Below, piece after piece: positions 1 to 11,844 of a DNA stretch of 60,000 nucleotides. The stretch spans positions 28,321,118-28,381,117 of the forward strand of contig OX442314.1 of NCBI GenBank assembly GCA_949358305.1, written 5' to 3'. This DNA is from Strigamia acuminata. Its lineage: Eukaryota > Arthropoda > Chilopoda > Geophilomorpha > Linotaeniidae. Every line of letters begins with the position of its first letter. The first letter of the stretch is position 1. The position numbers and the translations under genes are program-made. Below the pieces are notes generated by a model. That model made no database searches. It had not been told where the DNA came from and was given only the letters and a program-made list of their open reading frames with translations.

Positions 1-275
1 TGTGTTAAATGAATTGTTTTAAAGTCCCTTTAATTATTTGGAAATGCTGGAAGTGACTAATTTGAAGAATCTATTTATTTTAGTGTTTCTAACAAGTTAT
101 TGGATCTTTTCATTGTATAATAGTATTTAAAATAATTTATATTTGTTCTGCACCTGTTGGGCTTTTGACAAATTTGCACAAAAGCCGTTGCCACTGCCCT
201 GGTAATTTCAGCTCTGGATTGGGGGGTTGCTGGGGCAAAACCCCAAATTGCAACGTTTCTAGGGCCAAAGCGTGC
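1..275. other. Intron sequence of DEG/ENaC gene copy A
   Basis: This stretch is a close paralogue of about 22326-22600, which lies in the intron between exons 2 and 3 of gene copy B. It therefore marks the interior of copy A, whose exons 3-10 would lie to the left of the window. No coding sequence is visible in it. Confidence 0.7.
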
Positions 276-1030
276 CGGGGCACACGCCACGCATGCGCAC
301 TGGCCGATTTTCCGGCCCAACTTGGAGCAATAAATCCGTTTATTGCTCACTCTTTGCATCTTCCTCACACCGTTCACATCAACACTGCTTTGTTCCAACT
401 AAAACACTGTTTAGTCCGTGACAAGTGAATTTGCCAAGTTTCATCTTGATTTGTCTGAACAAACGTTCAGACGAATCCTTCCCGGACGCCGAAGACGAAG
501 CGCAACGGACCGAACACTCGTTGTTTCCGCCGCCGCCTGAAGACAGACGTGCCAACGCCGTCGGAGACCGACGCCAGCCAAACCGCCGAGCGAAGCAGAG
601 CTAACGCCGCCGACGCTCGACCTGCCAACGACGGTAATTTACCGAGAAGAAGCGGACTTGAAAACCGGATTCGACAGTGCGAACCACGCCAGTTGGATTC
701 GTCAGTTTTCAACGGAGAATTTCCCAGTTTCGACTTGAGGGTTCACACCTCGTATTCTCCACTTCACCCTAGCTATCTAGCTGGCCACGATTCTGGCTCC
801 GCAGCCGATTCAACCCGCGAAGTCTCACGATTTCGCACCCGTTTGTGCATTTGCACCAATTTTCATGGCAATCCGTTGCCGCCATTTTCCAAACTTATTG
901 TTTCCGCGCGCGCGAACAATTCCCTTGTTTTCACCCCTAGACCCCTAGACATAAAAGTAACAGCCAAACCCGATACAAAACCTAACCATAGCATTCAACA
1001 GCTTCCACAAGATGAATACCGGGACCTAAT
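276..1030. mobile_element. Foreign insert replacing exon 2 of copy A
   Basis: Homology to copy B stops near 275 and resumes near 1031. The GC-richer sequence between has no counterpart in B or C and takes the place of the B segment that contains exon 2 (22955-23065). It holds an AATAAA-like stretch followed near 422 by GTGACA, which resembles the end of an LTR, and then a proline/serine/arginine-rich open frame (549-1073) that I cannot assign. A fragment of an LTR retrotransposon (LTR end plus leader) is the best guess, but I found no target-site duplication. Confidence 0.4.
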
Positions 1031-1286
1031 GCATTGTTTTACACAAGAGAGGTCATTTGTTGCTACTCTCTAACAGAGGAGCAACTCTTTATTGTTTCTT
1101 TCCCTGGCGAACCCTTGCTAAAGGAAAAATATGGAATTTGCATGAAGACATCAGTGACTGTATTGGTAGCAATATAACCCTAACTTTTATCATTACAAAC
1201 TAACAATTACATGAACCATGTGGTGACAATACATAATATCAACATAATATCCCATCCAGTATTAAGAAAATAATAGGATTAAATAC

Positions 1287-1781
1287 CTGTCTTATCTTGA
1301 CATGCTGTAAATTGCTTGAAATGTTGCTTTTTAACCAAAAATCTGTATAATTTTCAATTTTGACTGCTGCAGAAATCATTCCTCTCAGTGGCAAAATACA
1401 AACGTGTAATCTTTCAAGCATGCCTACCACTGAAGAATCTTCTTCCATTTTTTCCCAGTATTCGTACAAAGATCCGGTATCGAGTCCAAAGAACCTCATT
1501 TCTGGGAACTTCATTTCACCTATTGGAACATATTCAATTTCAACTTTGAAATGTCCATCAAAGTAAAATTGGATTCTTTCTATTGTCTGGTAACAACAAA
1601 TGGTGCCACAAACGATCAAAACAACGAACCAAACTGCCCGGACCAAACTTCTCTTTTCTTTGTTGAAAACATTATCAATAAACTTCAAACTATCATTGCC
1701 TGACAGTGAAGTTTGCATTTCTTGCCGTACAAAACGACGAATATGGCTTCGGCGAAGCCTGAGAGCTTTCACCACAGTCAT
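1287..1781 (-). CDS. DEG/ENaC-type channel, copy A, exon 1 (partial gene)
   Basis: Exon 1 of 165 codons from ATG at 1781 to a GT donor at 1286 (phase 0). It encodes the cytosolic N-terminus, TM1 at about residues 46-66 (start SLVRAVWFVVLIV), and the first extracellular strand with a FPEMRFFG segment in place of the family's FPxVTIC. An in-frame TGA sits just upstream of the ATG, which supports this start. The family's cytosolic His-Gly gating pair is replaced by Ser-Gly (SLSGND, residues 25-30). The frame is fully open, unlike copy B. However, the next exon of this copy has been replaced by foreign sequence, and exons 3-10 are outside the window, so function is uncertain. Confidence 0.85.
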
Positions 1782-2721
1782 TTTGCATCAAATTCTACTG
1801 TGATAATAGAGAGGTTCTGCTAGAGCCGAAACGTCATCACTTTATGTGCTGACGTCATGGGGCGGAGCTAAGTTCCAAGTTGAGCGCGTGGCCTTGGTCG
1901 TTTACAACGTGTGATGGTGGGTCCAGACATCGTTGCAGAACCTCTCGAATGAGAATGATAACCTCGGACAAACTCGTGTCAACGCTTAAACTATAATTTT
2001 TCAAACTATAATTTTTAATTATTGTCAACCAAATGTCCTTTGTTAACTGGGCTGGCCATCAGTCATAGAAGACCATGTTAAAAAATTTGATTTAAAGAAT
2101 TATTTGTTGTAACAAAACAAATAATTTTATGATACACACTCTAATAAACCCTTGTTCCGATCAATTTTGATCACACTACTCAAAATTGATGTCCTTATTT
2201 AGGCTGCTAAATCGGAAAGCAATTTTTGGACAAACAAAATTTTATTTTGAAATATACTACCATTTTTAAAAATACTTGAAAAACATAGCGTGTATTATGG
2301 TCACTACAGAGTAAAAAACACAATTTTATTAATTTTAGTGTGCATAACGTGTGTTATAGCGTGTATTACAGACGTATAATTTACTCAGTGATCGGTTCTT
2401 TATGAAATTTTAATGAATTTTTTTTCTGTCAGAAAAGTTGAAAACAATAATTATACGCTAAAGTTCATGTTTTAATTTTGTCACAAACATCGTCGCTAAT
2501 TATATAGTGCAGGCGCGCTTTATAAATAAATTGCAAAACATTATTAAATATTAAAAAAAATATTTTTAGTATATGTAAATTAAAAAAATTTCCAATAACT
2601 ACAACATCGATCTCAACAGTATGCATTCACAGGAAATGTGAAAAAGTGTTTACTGGTAGTATGAACGGTTAGTGAGATATAAAAAAAAGGCCTGGTTAAA
2701 TTCAAAAGTTCTATTTAAATA

Positions 2722-3478
2722 CAGGGTTTTTCGTTTAAGACTCCCCAGTCAATTTCCAGAATAAGTATATGCTTTTTTAAAAAACCAAGCAGATTATTCT
2801 ATAGCAAAGTTCGGATGACGAATCCAATGGTGTAATCAAATTTCATGCCAGACATGCAACAATGCACTTTTCATTTGCTAAATCGTTAGCTGGTTGTGAT
2901 AGAGCAAAATTTCCAATTACAAAGTTGTAGAGCACCATCAAATTAGTACTATCCAACTTATCTTAGTCATCTTAAGTTAATTTTTTTCATTTTAAAATGA
3001 AAACAAATCAACTAAAATAAAGCCAGCCATTGTGGCAAAAATTAAATTTCTACTGCAAAAGTACTGAATTTCTTCAATAAATGTATTCAAATTTGCATTA
3101 TTATGCAAGTAAACAAGAAAAACCACTGCATTTTGTTAATGCCTAAATTATTTTATTTTCTAAGAATAAAAGTTTTCAATTTGCTGATGTTTTCTTTTTT
3201 TTTTAAAAAAAAAAAACAGTTTACTTAACTTAACTAAGATAAGTTGGATAGTACTAATTTTATGATTCTCTACAACTTTGTAATCGAAAATTTTGCTCTA
3301 TCTCGACCAGCTAATGAGTTAGCGAATGAAAAGTGCATTGTTGCATGTCTGGCATGAAATTTGATTACACCATTGGATTCGTAATCCCTACTTTGCTGTA
3401 GGATAGTCTGCTTGGTTTTTTAAAAAAGCATATACTTATTCTGGAAATTGACTGGGGAGTCTTAAACGAAACACCCTG
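2722..3478. mobile_element. Fold-back MITE with long inverted arms, TA target site
   Basis: The arms of about 260 bp are inverted copies of each other, with ends CAGGGTTTTTCG and its near complement CGAAACACCCTG. The element is flanked by TA on both sides. Deleting it together with one TA restores exactly the uninterrupted sequence seen in copies B and C near 30885 and 48107. It has no coding capacity. TA target sites point to mobilisation by a Tc1/mariner-superfamily transposase. Confidence 0.88.
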
Positions 3479-3489
3479 TATATTTAAGA

Positions 3490-4290
3490 TTTCTGTTTTA
3501 ACTAATAGTTGTGATTTGCAGACCATTTGATAAACTAGAATTATGTAACATGAAAATTTTGCTAACTAATGGCTTGGGGATGGTTTCCCATGTGGGTATC
3601 AGTCCGAATCATCAAATTAAGGGTTTCATGGGCCAATATACTTATAAAAAAGTATTAGAGGATTGTTATGCTTCCATTTGCAGATGATAAACTGTCTTTG
3701 ACATGAATATTTCAGCAGGATAATGATCCTAAGCATAAAGTCATGTCGGTTACTCAGTGGTTACAAACCCATCACATTTAGGTTTTGACTTGGCCTGCAC
3801 AATCGCCAGATCTAAATCCTACAGAAACAGCGTGGAATGATGTTGAGAAAGCAGTAAAAAATGCAAAACCTGCAAATTTGTTGGGATTATTTGACATTAT
3901 CGAGGGGAAATGAGAAAACATTCCTCTCGAACGCTGTATTCGTTTAGTTCACTCAATGCCTCGTAGGTGTGCTACGGTCATACAAAATGTTAGTTATCCA
4001 AAATAATATTGAATAGATTATTCAAATAAACAATGAATTTCTGAAGAAACAAGTTTTTTATGTGCTTTTTTGAATGTTGTGCTAAACTTTTGTGCAGCAA
4101 CAATTTGTACACAAACACTAAAAATTACTATTGATAATTACAATATTGTATGATTTGTTTAAATGTTTTTGCATTTTCTAAAAGCAGAATTTAATGCCAA
4201 ATTCATATTTTGTATCAGAAAGACTTTTTGTCAAAACACAAAAAAGTGCAAATGACAGTAGTAATGCTAAACTTTTGGCCACCTCTGTAA
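3490..4290 (+). pseudogene. Tc1-like transposase relic (copy A)
   Basis: Broken frames encode the C-terminal half of a Tc1-like DDE transposase, including QDNDPKH and SPDLNPTE, which carry the second and third catalytic acidic residues in this family. In-frame stops lie before the QDN motif, before the VLTWPA segment and in the last third. The 3' end near 4250-4288 (GCTAAACTTTTGGCCACC) resembles a Tc1-type inverted repeat. The same stops occur in copy C (48110-48910) but not in copy B (30886-31650), so this relic predates the segmental duplication. Confidence 0.85.
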
Positions 4291-4315
4291 ATTCACTGCT
4301 TAGCTAAAAACTTAC

Positions 4316-5230
4316 TTCGCGATGTGATAAGTGATGATTAACTGTTGTCCGCCATCTTCACAAGTGTTTTTCTTCCGTTTTTGATCTACTAATTGCTTGA
4401 AATAGCTCCATTCACAACACTCATTACGAGTTTGCTCGATTTTCTGCGCTGTTCATATTTAAAATTAAAATTAAAATTATTTTTGAACTTTTAAATTCCG
4501 TTTATCAAATTTTATGATGTAATTTTACCTGGAGAATCGTTTCTGGGTGTTAATCTTGAGTCTTGAGTTTTGACCTCTCATTCCTTTATTTTCAGCCGTG
4601 TTTAGAGAATAATCGTTCGAGCTTTCAAACCAAGGCAACCATTGCTTTTTCGATGACGTCACTTCTGCAAAGAGTTATAAATATTTATTGATTATAAGAA
4701 TTTCAATGCTGAATAAGATTAATTAATTAATTCTAAATATATTTATGACAATCTTTGCTCTCTAATGTGTATAATTCAAAATTTTATCATTTAACTTGAG
4801 AAATAACGAAATATAAGCTCTGTGATTGGCTGATTTTTTTATTTGACTAACAAGTAAGCGACTGGAACAACCTTCATTTTTTCGGTTTCTGGAAGTGCTG
4901 AATTGTAATTTAAATATATTCATAGTGTTTTAGAAGTGATTAGGACCTGAAATCTCTATTTTTTTTAATGATTATTCTCGCAGCCGGATTTATAACGGCT
5001 GTCTCGATGCTTGCGCGGATACAGCCATACAGCCTACTCGTAAATTCGTGTGGTAGCAAGATTGCTAGAGAAGTATCAAATATACTTACACAACTGTATC
5101 GTCTATCGCTCCAATTTGGTTCAAAGTTGGCCTGATGGTTGAAGTTTTGCTATGTTCTGTTGTATAGTTTGGTAAGTTCTCTTGTCCAAAGGTGGGAAAT
5201 CCCCAAGGTTTATACAGTGGGGCCATGTGA
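4316..5230 (-). other. Three conserved exon-like segments, unrecognised gene (copy A)
   Basis: On the minus strand, segments 5090-5230, 4529-4664 and 4316-4448 each have an AG acceptor and a GT donor (GTAAG, GTAAA, GTAAG) and an open frame shared with copies B and C. Short peptides include KPWGFPTFGQENLPNY, QWLPWFESSNDYSLNTAEN and NECCEWSYFKQLVDQKR. Coding selection is suggested by length changes of exactly 3 nt between copies in the first two segments. In copy A the last segment has lost 7 nt, which breaks its frame. The reading phases of the three do not join simply, so an unseen exon or another splice choice is needed. I do not recognise the product. Confidence 0.45.
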
Positions 5231-5267
5231 CTGCTCGGGGTGCCCACCTGCCCTTCCAGGAGTTCAA

Positions 5268-5590
5268 TTTTAATTTGATAAAACTTAATTTAACATTAAA
5301 TTTTAATTTGATAAAACTTAATTTAACATTAAATTTTAATTTGATAAAACTTAATTTAACATTAAATTTTAATTTGATAAAATTTTATGCAATATTCAAT
5401 TTGATAAAATTTTATGCAATATTCAATTTTAATTTGATAAAATTTAATTTAATATTCAATTTTAATTTGATAAAATTTAATTTAATATTCAATTTTAATT
5501 TGATAAAATTTAATTTAATATTCAATTTTAATTTGATAAAATTTAATTTAATATTCAATTTTTATTTGATAAAATTTAATTTTAATTCAG
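5268..5590. repeat. AT-rich minisatellite, mainly 33-bp period (copy A)
   Basis: Tandem units contain AATTTTAATTTGATAAAA with variable spacing, mainly 33 bp, plus two shorter units. The array is homologous to those at 32646-32892 (27 bp period) and 49885-50050 (33 bp). The open frame through it is only a consequence of the period being a multiple of three. Confidence 0.9.
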
Positions 5591-5921
5591 CGTTTTTATG
5601 TTCAGCCAGTGGCTACAGCAACAATGCCTTTGAAAACTGTCACCAGGGAAATCGGAGTTGCATTAGGCGCCTACTGTAGTTGAAGGGTCTGACTAGGGTC
5701 GTAGTAGGGCAGGGGCAAAAGGTATGGAGGGAACTGACCCAGTTTGCAGTAAAGCAGGGGCAGAGGGGAAATAGGGCACATCGGATGCCAAAATTTCAAA
5801 AATTTGTCAAATTTCATTGAAATTTTGTACAAGATTTTCAAATATTGCTGAAAATTTATAAACGCTGGCAACACCACAACCCTTTTTGATGTCTTTCAGT
5901 TTATAGAAACGGTAAAAACTG

Positions 5922-8535
5922 TGTGGTGATCTCGATTTATTTCCTCGATGTTTTAAATAAATTTCACCACTAAAAATTATATTGTGTATTATTTTATTTC
6001 ACATTAGAGGTTTTGCGATTGCACTTTTTTCAAACTTATAACTTATAACTTATAGCTATAAAAGTAAAAATCAACTTATAGATTTGATCTATAAGTTGCC
6101 CTATACGTTGTCCTATACGTATAGTACGGGTTACAATAACTGGCGCTTATTCATTTCGCACTTATTCATTTCCCGCCAATTCAATTGGGCATGCTTGATT
6201 TCCGCGCTTAGGCGATTTTTAAAATTGATTAAGCGCGGAATGGTGTATTTATTTCATTTCGTGCTCAGGTAGCTTTTAAACTTGATTAAGCGCGGAATGG
6301 TGTATTTATTTCATTTCGCGCTCAGGCAACTTTAGAAATTGCCTGAGCAATGAAAAAAGTGTATCAAATAATGACGTATTGCATCTCGAGGTTCATCTAA
6401 TTAAATAAGAATCATCAGAAGACAGGGTTTAAAATAAAAATGTGGAATTTTAAGTTACCTTGCTCAAAACACGTACGCACAGTTTTGTAAACAGGACAAA
6501 TATAATTTAGATCTCTTTCATTGGAAACCTTAAAAATATAATTTTATTTATACATAAACTTCGAATGAGATTGATCTTACTTTATGAATGCTTTTTTGAG
6601 TGAGATTAAAACAAAATATTAGCCAAAAACGTAACCAAAACTGCCACCCCTAAATATTAGCTTGAATTAATGGGCGAGAAGAGATGGAATAAATTGCATT
6701 TTACTTTGTGCTTGATAGGAGTGTAGGCTTTGAATTCACCATCGCTCTCGCTGGTTTTACTGGATTTACCTGATTTACTCGACCCGGTAATGCATTCTAT
6801 GACCGAATCGTGTGAAACGATTTTGTTCGCAGGAGCATCTTTTTTTAGTAGCTTGGTCACAAGAAAAACAACAAATTAAAAACTTGTATTGTTTTTGTAT
6901 TCCGCGCTTATTCAGTTCGAACTTTTGTCCCAATTTCGCGCTTATTCAGTCTGAATTATTTCCCAATTTAGCGCTTATTCAGTCTGAATTATTTCCCAAT
7001 TTCGCGCTTATTCAGTTTGAAATTATTTATCAATTTCGCGCTTATTCAGTTAACAATGTATACATTTCGCGCTTATCCAACAATTGACTTGAACATTTCG
7101 CGCTTATTCATTTCGCGCCAGTTCAATTTACTGAAAACGGGTTTGTGCAAAAAAAATTATTCCGCGCTAATTCATTTCGCGCCAGTTATGAAACCCCGTA
7201 TAGTACGTATAGGCCACGCATGCGCATTGGTCAACAATTGGTCAAAACCAGGCGCCATTTTGTTTAGCGATAGATCGCACAGACACAAGGTGGGTTCAAT
7301 GATAAAAACTTGATTACAAAATCGCTTTTTAACTGTGAACAAGTTAAAAACCGATTTTATAATCAAGTTTTTGATTATCTTGAGCACAAATCGGCTGCAT
7401 TTGATCGCGCAAATGCGGGCGAACGTCGCCCGCATTCGATCGCGGAAATGCGGCCGAACTTCGCCCGCATTCGATCGCGCAAATGTGGCCGAATATCGGC
7501 CGCATTTGATCGCGGAAATGCGGCCAAACTTTGCCCGCATTCGATCGAGGAAATGCCGTCGAACATTGCTTAGAAAAATAAAAATAAATAAATGGATAAA
7601 AGAAAAGAATTAAAAAATTAGAAACAGTTTAACATATCATTTTTAGTTTTTGTGTTTATAAGTTATATGTTACAAAAAAATTCAATCGCAAAATGAATGA
7701 ACTTATAACTTATAAATTATAACTTATAAATTATAACTTATAACTTATAAATTATAACTTATAACTTATAAATTATAACTTATAACTTATAGGTCATGAA
7801 TCTATAAGTTATAAGTTACACTTTTAAGAAGTGCAATCGCAAAACCTCTATTAGTGTGCCAAACTATGTCACGTGACTTGGGGGAGAATACTCCCTGAGC
7901 AGATTTCACCCCAAATTGGCTGGGGTGAACGGTAATTAACCGTTTTGGTGCAACAGATTCCTTTGTTGCACCAAATGGAGTTAATTGCTCAGAGTTTCTG
8001 TGCAACTCAGAAGTTGGAACCCCAATTTTGGCACACTCTTGAATATACACTAAAACTAACAACACCTTGTCACTGCTACGCTCCAGAATCTCGCTGGTAT
8101 TGATTGTGTTACAGTTCGTGTATTTTGAGACCTCTGCTTGCTTTGCCCATTGTGCAAAGCTAGCACCCGTTTGCGCCTTGCGTGAATTAGCAACCGCTAA
8201 TTTACGCCTTTGAGAAGAAGTTAAGACTCCTCGTGAACCACCGCCATCGTGAGTGCGCGAACGCTCACCATCGTCATCGTACGAGAATTCCTTGCTCGCC
8301 GTCAACCATCGCCGTCGCAGGAGCCACCGAGAGCCACTCCGGAGTTCCCGCCACCGCCATCGTACAGTGAGTTAACGTGGAAGAAGACGAAGCCATTCCA
8401 ACAACGAGCCATTGTTGTACACCCGTCGCATGTTGCATGTACCTGCTGTTACACGCCATTTGCCATTCTTTCATATTTCATTATTCCGCGACACAGTCAC
8501 ATTTCATTATTTATTATATCCATTGTATAAATTAC
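5922..8535 (-). mobile_element. Copia-type LTR, split by a TIR element
   Basis: The ends at 5922-6005 and 7850-8535 together align with the solo LTR at 45200-46141. Both begin with TGTGGTGATCTC and share the GGTAATTAACCGTT and GGTGCAA blocks. The LTR is interrupted by the TIR element 6006-7849 and is cut off near 8535, where a decayed copia pol begins directly. With pol on the minus strand this would be the 3' LTR of that element, with the RT-to-LTR segment deleted. Confidence 0.7.
6006..7849. mobile_element. Non-autonomous TIR element inside an LTR
   Basis: The terminal inverted repeats start AGAGGTTTTGCGATTGCACTT and are flanked by ATT on both sides. Just inside are arrays of CTTATAACTTATAAATT. 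The interior holds about ten spaced copies of TTTCGCGCTTATTCA (6898-7185) and a GC-rich array of GATCGCGCAAATGCGG units (7394-7566). No transposase is visible. The superfamily is undecided. Confidence 0.8.
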
Positions 8536-8540
8536 CATTG

Positions 8541-9150
8541 ATTTCCCATCCAAGCATGACCGCCAATGCCAAAATCGTTCGAATTGTTTCGATTCCTGCC
8601 ACTGGTGAATATGTGTCGGTGTAATCTTCGCCATATCTCTGGGTAAATCCTTTTGCCCTCTGGTAAGTCTGTAATTTCCCAGGTGTTGGTCTTTTTCAAA
8701 CTTCCTAGTTCACTTGCAATTGCTTCTTTCCATTTTTCGGATTCTTTGCTGCTAATTGCTTCGTTGTACGTCCTGATTCCTCGTTTCCGCAAAGTAACGT
8801 GCTAGCTGCTATTTCGTCGATTTTCTCATCCGATGAATCTTCATCAGCATCTTGTGGTTGAGCTTTGCTGCTACGCAACTTCATTTGCGTTGGCTCATAA
8901 ACCTTTTTGACCGCTTCTTCCTTTGTCGGACGTCCACGCCTTTTCTTCGCAACTTCCGGTCCCGGTTTTGCTACTTCTTCATCATTCTTCAATTTCTCCC
9001 CCTCGAAGAATAGCGTATTGCTGTATTCCGATCCCAATTTGTCCTCTTTGAAGACTGCATCACGTGATGTCAAAATTGTTTGTTTCTCTGGACACCAAAA
9101 ATGATAAGTTTTCTCTCCAAGCTTGTATATCCAACACATACGCTTTCCAA
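8541..9150 (-). pseudogene. Decayed Ty1/copia pol fragment
   Basis: Minus-strand frames read from the integrase C-terminus (9139-8705, with the family's SRDAVF-type motif and an acidic linker) into the N-terminal part of reverse transcriptase (8792-8532, TYNEAISS and a W-x2-A-x3-EL pattern). A frame change lies near 8650. The sequence ends abruptly in RT at the LTR border. RNase H and most of RT are deleted. Confidence 0.8.
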
Positions 9151-9235
9151 ATCACATTATACAAACATAGCAACTTAAAACTAACACAATCTTTAGATAT
9201 ACGGTAACAAATTGTTAAAAATGACTTGGTTGGCA

Positions 9236-9690
9236 ATCAGCCATAGAAGACCATGTTAAAAAAAATTTAATTTAAAGAATTATTTCTTATAACAAATAAT
9301 TTTATGGAATACTCTAATCTCCACACCCTTGTTATAATGAATTTTGATAACACGACTCAAAATTGATGTCTTTATTTAGGCTGCTAAACAGGAAAGCAAT
9401 TTCTGGACGAACAAAATTTTATTTTGAAAAATACTACTGTTTTGAAAATTATTTGAAAAACATAGCGTGTATTCCAGGTGTATAATTTAGTTAGTCATCG
9501 GTTGTTTATGAAAATTTTAAGAAATTTTTTTTTCTCTCAGAAAAGTTGTAAATAATAATTATACACTAAAGTTCATGTTTTAATTTTGTCACAAACATCG
9601 TCGCTAATTATATAGTGTGGCACGCTATGAAAATAAATTGCAAAACATTATTAAATATTCAAAAAATATTTTCAGTATATGTAATCAACA
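9236..9690. repeat. Partial, diverged copy of the upstream block
   Basis: This segment resembles 2050-2580, sharing AGAAGACCATGTTAAAA and the CATAGCGTGTATT motif, with deletions. It ends near 9690. It is a second, incomplete copy in the A-B interval. Confidence 0.75.
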
Positions 9691-10573
9691 GTTCAAAAAT
9701 ATACAAGAGAGTGGCGGCCTCTTGTAAATCAACTGGTCAAATTGTTCAATTCGTATTCAAGTTCGTAGCAACTTGAAGAATGTAAAATTTCTCGAGAAAA
9801 ACTCACGCGGACACACAATTGATGGTTGCAAAAATTACACTAGCTGCATTCAAAATCTAAAATATTTTGTGTTTTACTTCAATTTTAAACCAAAAATGAC
9901 ATCATTTCCTGTTTAAACCCATGTTAAAACTTAAAATACATTTAAATTAAAATTGTTATTTTGGTTTTTGAATGCAACTACTGATTTTTATTCTCGTGGT
10001 TAAAACAAAGAAATAAAAAGAAGAATACAATACTTGTCATTCGAAATCGCCAATGACGTCAATAAAAGGAAGTTACAAAGATCAATAACTGAAAGTGGGT
10101 CAAATTCCAAAAATCAAATATCAAATCCCATTGAATCTCACAAAACACAGATATTTAAATTCAAAACATTAATTATTAATTTCAACACTAAAATGAATTT
10201 ATCAAAATCAAAACAAACAACATTATTTTTTTTATCTTTCAAATTCTTAAATTTCACATACGTACAATGTACGCAAGCCGTACGTACAATACAGCCAATA
10301 ACACACACAACACTTCATTTCTTTCTTAATTTCTTCTTAATTATTTTCAGTATGTATTTTAGCTTATGAATTATGTGTGTCCCATAAGTGTCATTATTGT
10401 GTTAAGTAGAATAATGAAAAGAATTTGATTACAACAGTAATTTCACCGAGTTACGGACGATGTTCAAGTTTTAAAAGATAAATTTAACTCGAACTTAAAT
10501 GTTAGCAATTCAATTCATGAAAAATAGTGAATTTATCAAAATAAAAGAGTAAATAAATTCAATAAGTAGTTTA
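9691..10573. other. AT-rich spacer, nothing recognised
   Basis: No coding pattern or RNA gene is seen. The last part (about 10400-10573) is paralogous to 33575-33735 downstream of the next unit, so it belongs to the tandem unit. The rest has no counterpart in the other units. Confidence 0.5.
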
Positions 10574-10581
10574 AGATTAGC

Positions 10582-11602
10582 GGGCCGCTATTCCACGCGC
10601 GACATGGGTTGGCGCGACGTCGCGATCGTGGATACGTCCAACATTCGTTGTAGCGATGTCGCGCCAACCCATGTTGTGGTTATTCGCTGTGGCGACGTCG
10701 CAACAACGGATAACCTGCGTATTTGTTGGCGCGACGCACATATTGGTTGGCACAACGTCGCTACAACGAATAACCACAACATTGGTTGGCGCGACGCACG
10801 TATTGGTTGGCGCGACATGGTTGATTTGTTCATGTATTTGTTTATTTACCTATTTACCTGTGTATTTTGTCCGCCACTCAAACCAGAAGAATTTATACTT
10901 ATATCTATTCTTAATGTGTGTTCTTATTCTTTTTACTCTAAAAATTACTTATTTTTGGCGAAAATTAGGTTTTCGTAGTTTTTGACCCATTTTAACAATT
11001 TCCTTGTCCAAAATGTTCGAAATTTGGTTTTTTGAGATTCCTAAATGGTTGCGTGGTAATTGCCACTTCATTTCAATCTAAACACCGTACTTTTCTGGGT
11101 CTTTTACCTCAGAAATGGTCGGTTTTGCGGTAAATTTGTTGCGCATGGCGATGAACCATGCAGCCAATCATTCCATTTTCTACGAAAAATGTTTTAAAGT
11201 TGATTTTTATGGGTTTTTCGAATGGTTTGAGGTTTGTAACCAAAACATTCTATCCCAATTGTGTGTTTTTCGCAAAACTTTGACAAAATGTTGGTTTTTT
11301 GTTGAAAAAAATGTCCAGTAAAGGGTTGGCACTCGAGCCGGCACGGTTTGAGTCATGTCGCGCCAATTCATCGCTGAAGGTTTGGGCAATGTCGCTCTTG
11401 TTCATACCGCCAATATCAGCAAGAGCGACATGTCGCGCCAATTCATCTTGCAGCACAAGATTTGTAGAACGTCGCTCTTGTTCATACCACGCATATGAGC
11501 AAGAGCGACGTCGCGCCTGTGGATTTTTGCCGGCAGCAGCAAGATTGGTTGGTGCGAATTCGAATGTCGCGCCAACCCATGTCGGGCGTGGTACGTAACA
11601 CC
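10582..11602. mobile_element. TIR element with 8-bp target duplication
   Basis: The ends are inverted copies sharing CGACATGGGTTGGCGCGAC, and the element is flanked by the direct repeat AGATTAGC at 10574-10581 and 11603-11610. Removing it restores the site seen near 33730. The inner sequence is dominated by GTCGCGCCAACC-type motifs in both orientations. An 8-bp target duplication is typical of hAT and related superfamilies. No transposase frame is visible, so it is non-autonomous. A relative lies at 41156-42388. Confidence 0.85.
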
Positions 11603-11844
11603 AGATTAGCATAAGTTTAATGAGACTCTAAACAAACATTCAGCAAGTCTAAATTGATGAAGTAAACAACGTTTTTGAGTCAATTAACAGAAGAAGAAAA
11701 TCTATCAAAAGATTAAGAAATATAGAAATATACAAGTGAGTAATTATGTGTTTCACATCATTCAATAGAAAATTACAAGGAGCATTCAAATTGGTTAGAT
11801 AAATACCTGACGTTTGCTTTCATGAATAAAAAGATAAGTGAAAG

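Larger units (their letters stand above)
2030..5900. repeat. Duplicated upstream block, copy A
   Basis: This block lies directly upstream of copy A exon 1 (minus strand). It is repeated upstream of copy B (24596-24969 and 30604-33080, split by a copia element) and of copy C (47585-50400). It contains, in order, AT-rich spacer, a fold-back MITE found only here, a Tc1-like relic, three exon-like segments and an AT-rich minisatellite. Together with the gene it forms the tandemly duplicated unit. Confidence 0.85.

Noticed and set aside
549-1073. 174-codon frame in the insert of copy A
   Set aside because: No domain recognised; composition follows the GC-rich insert. Retained only as part of the foreign insert.
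5182-5679. 165-codon open frame with a NLIKFNLIFNF repeat
   Set aside because: It is the translation of the 33-bp minisatellite; the period is a multiple of three, so stops are excluded by chance.
6898-7190. Regularly spaced TTTCGCGCTTATTCA copies as a possible CRISPR array
   Set aside because: Spacing is uneven, the repeats are short and vary, they lie inside a TIR element, and the genome is eukaryotic.
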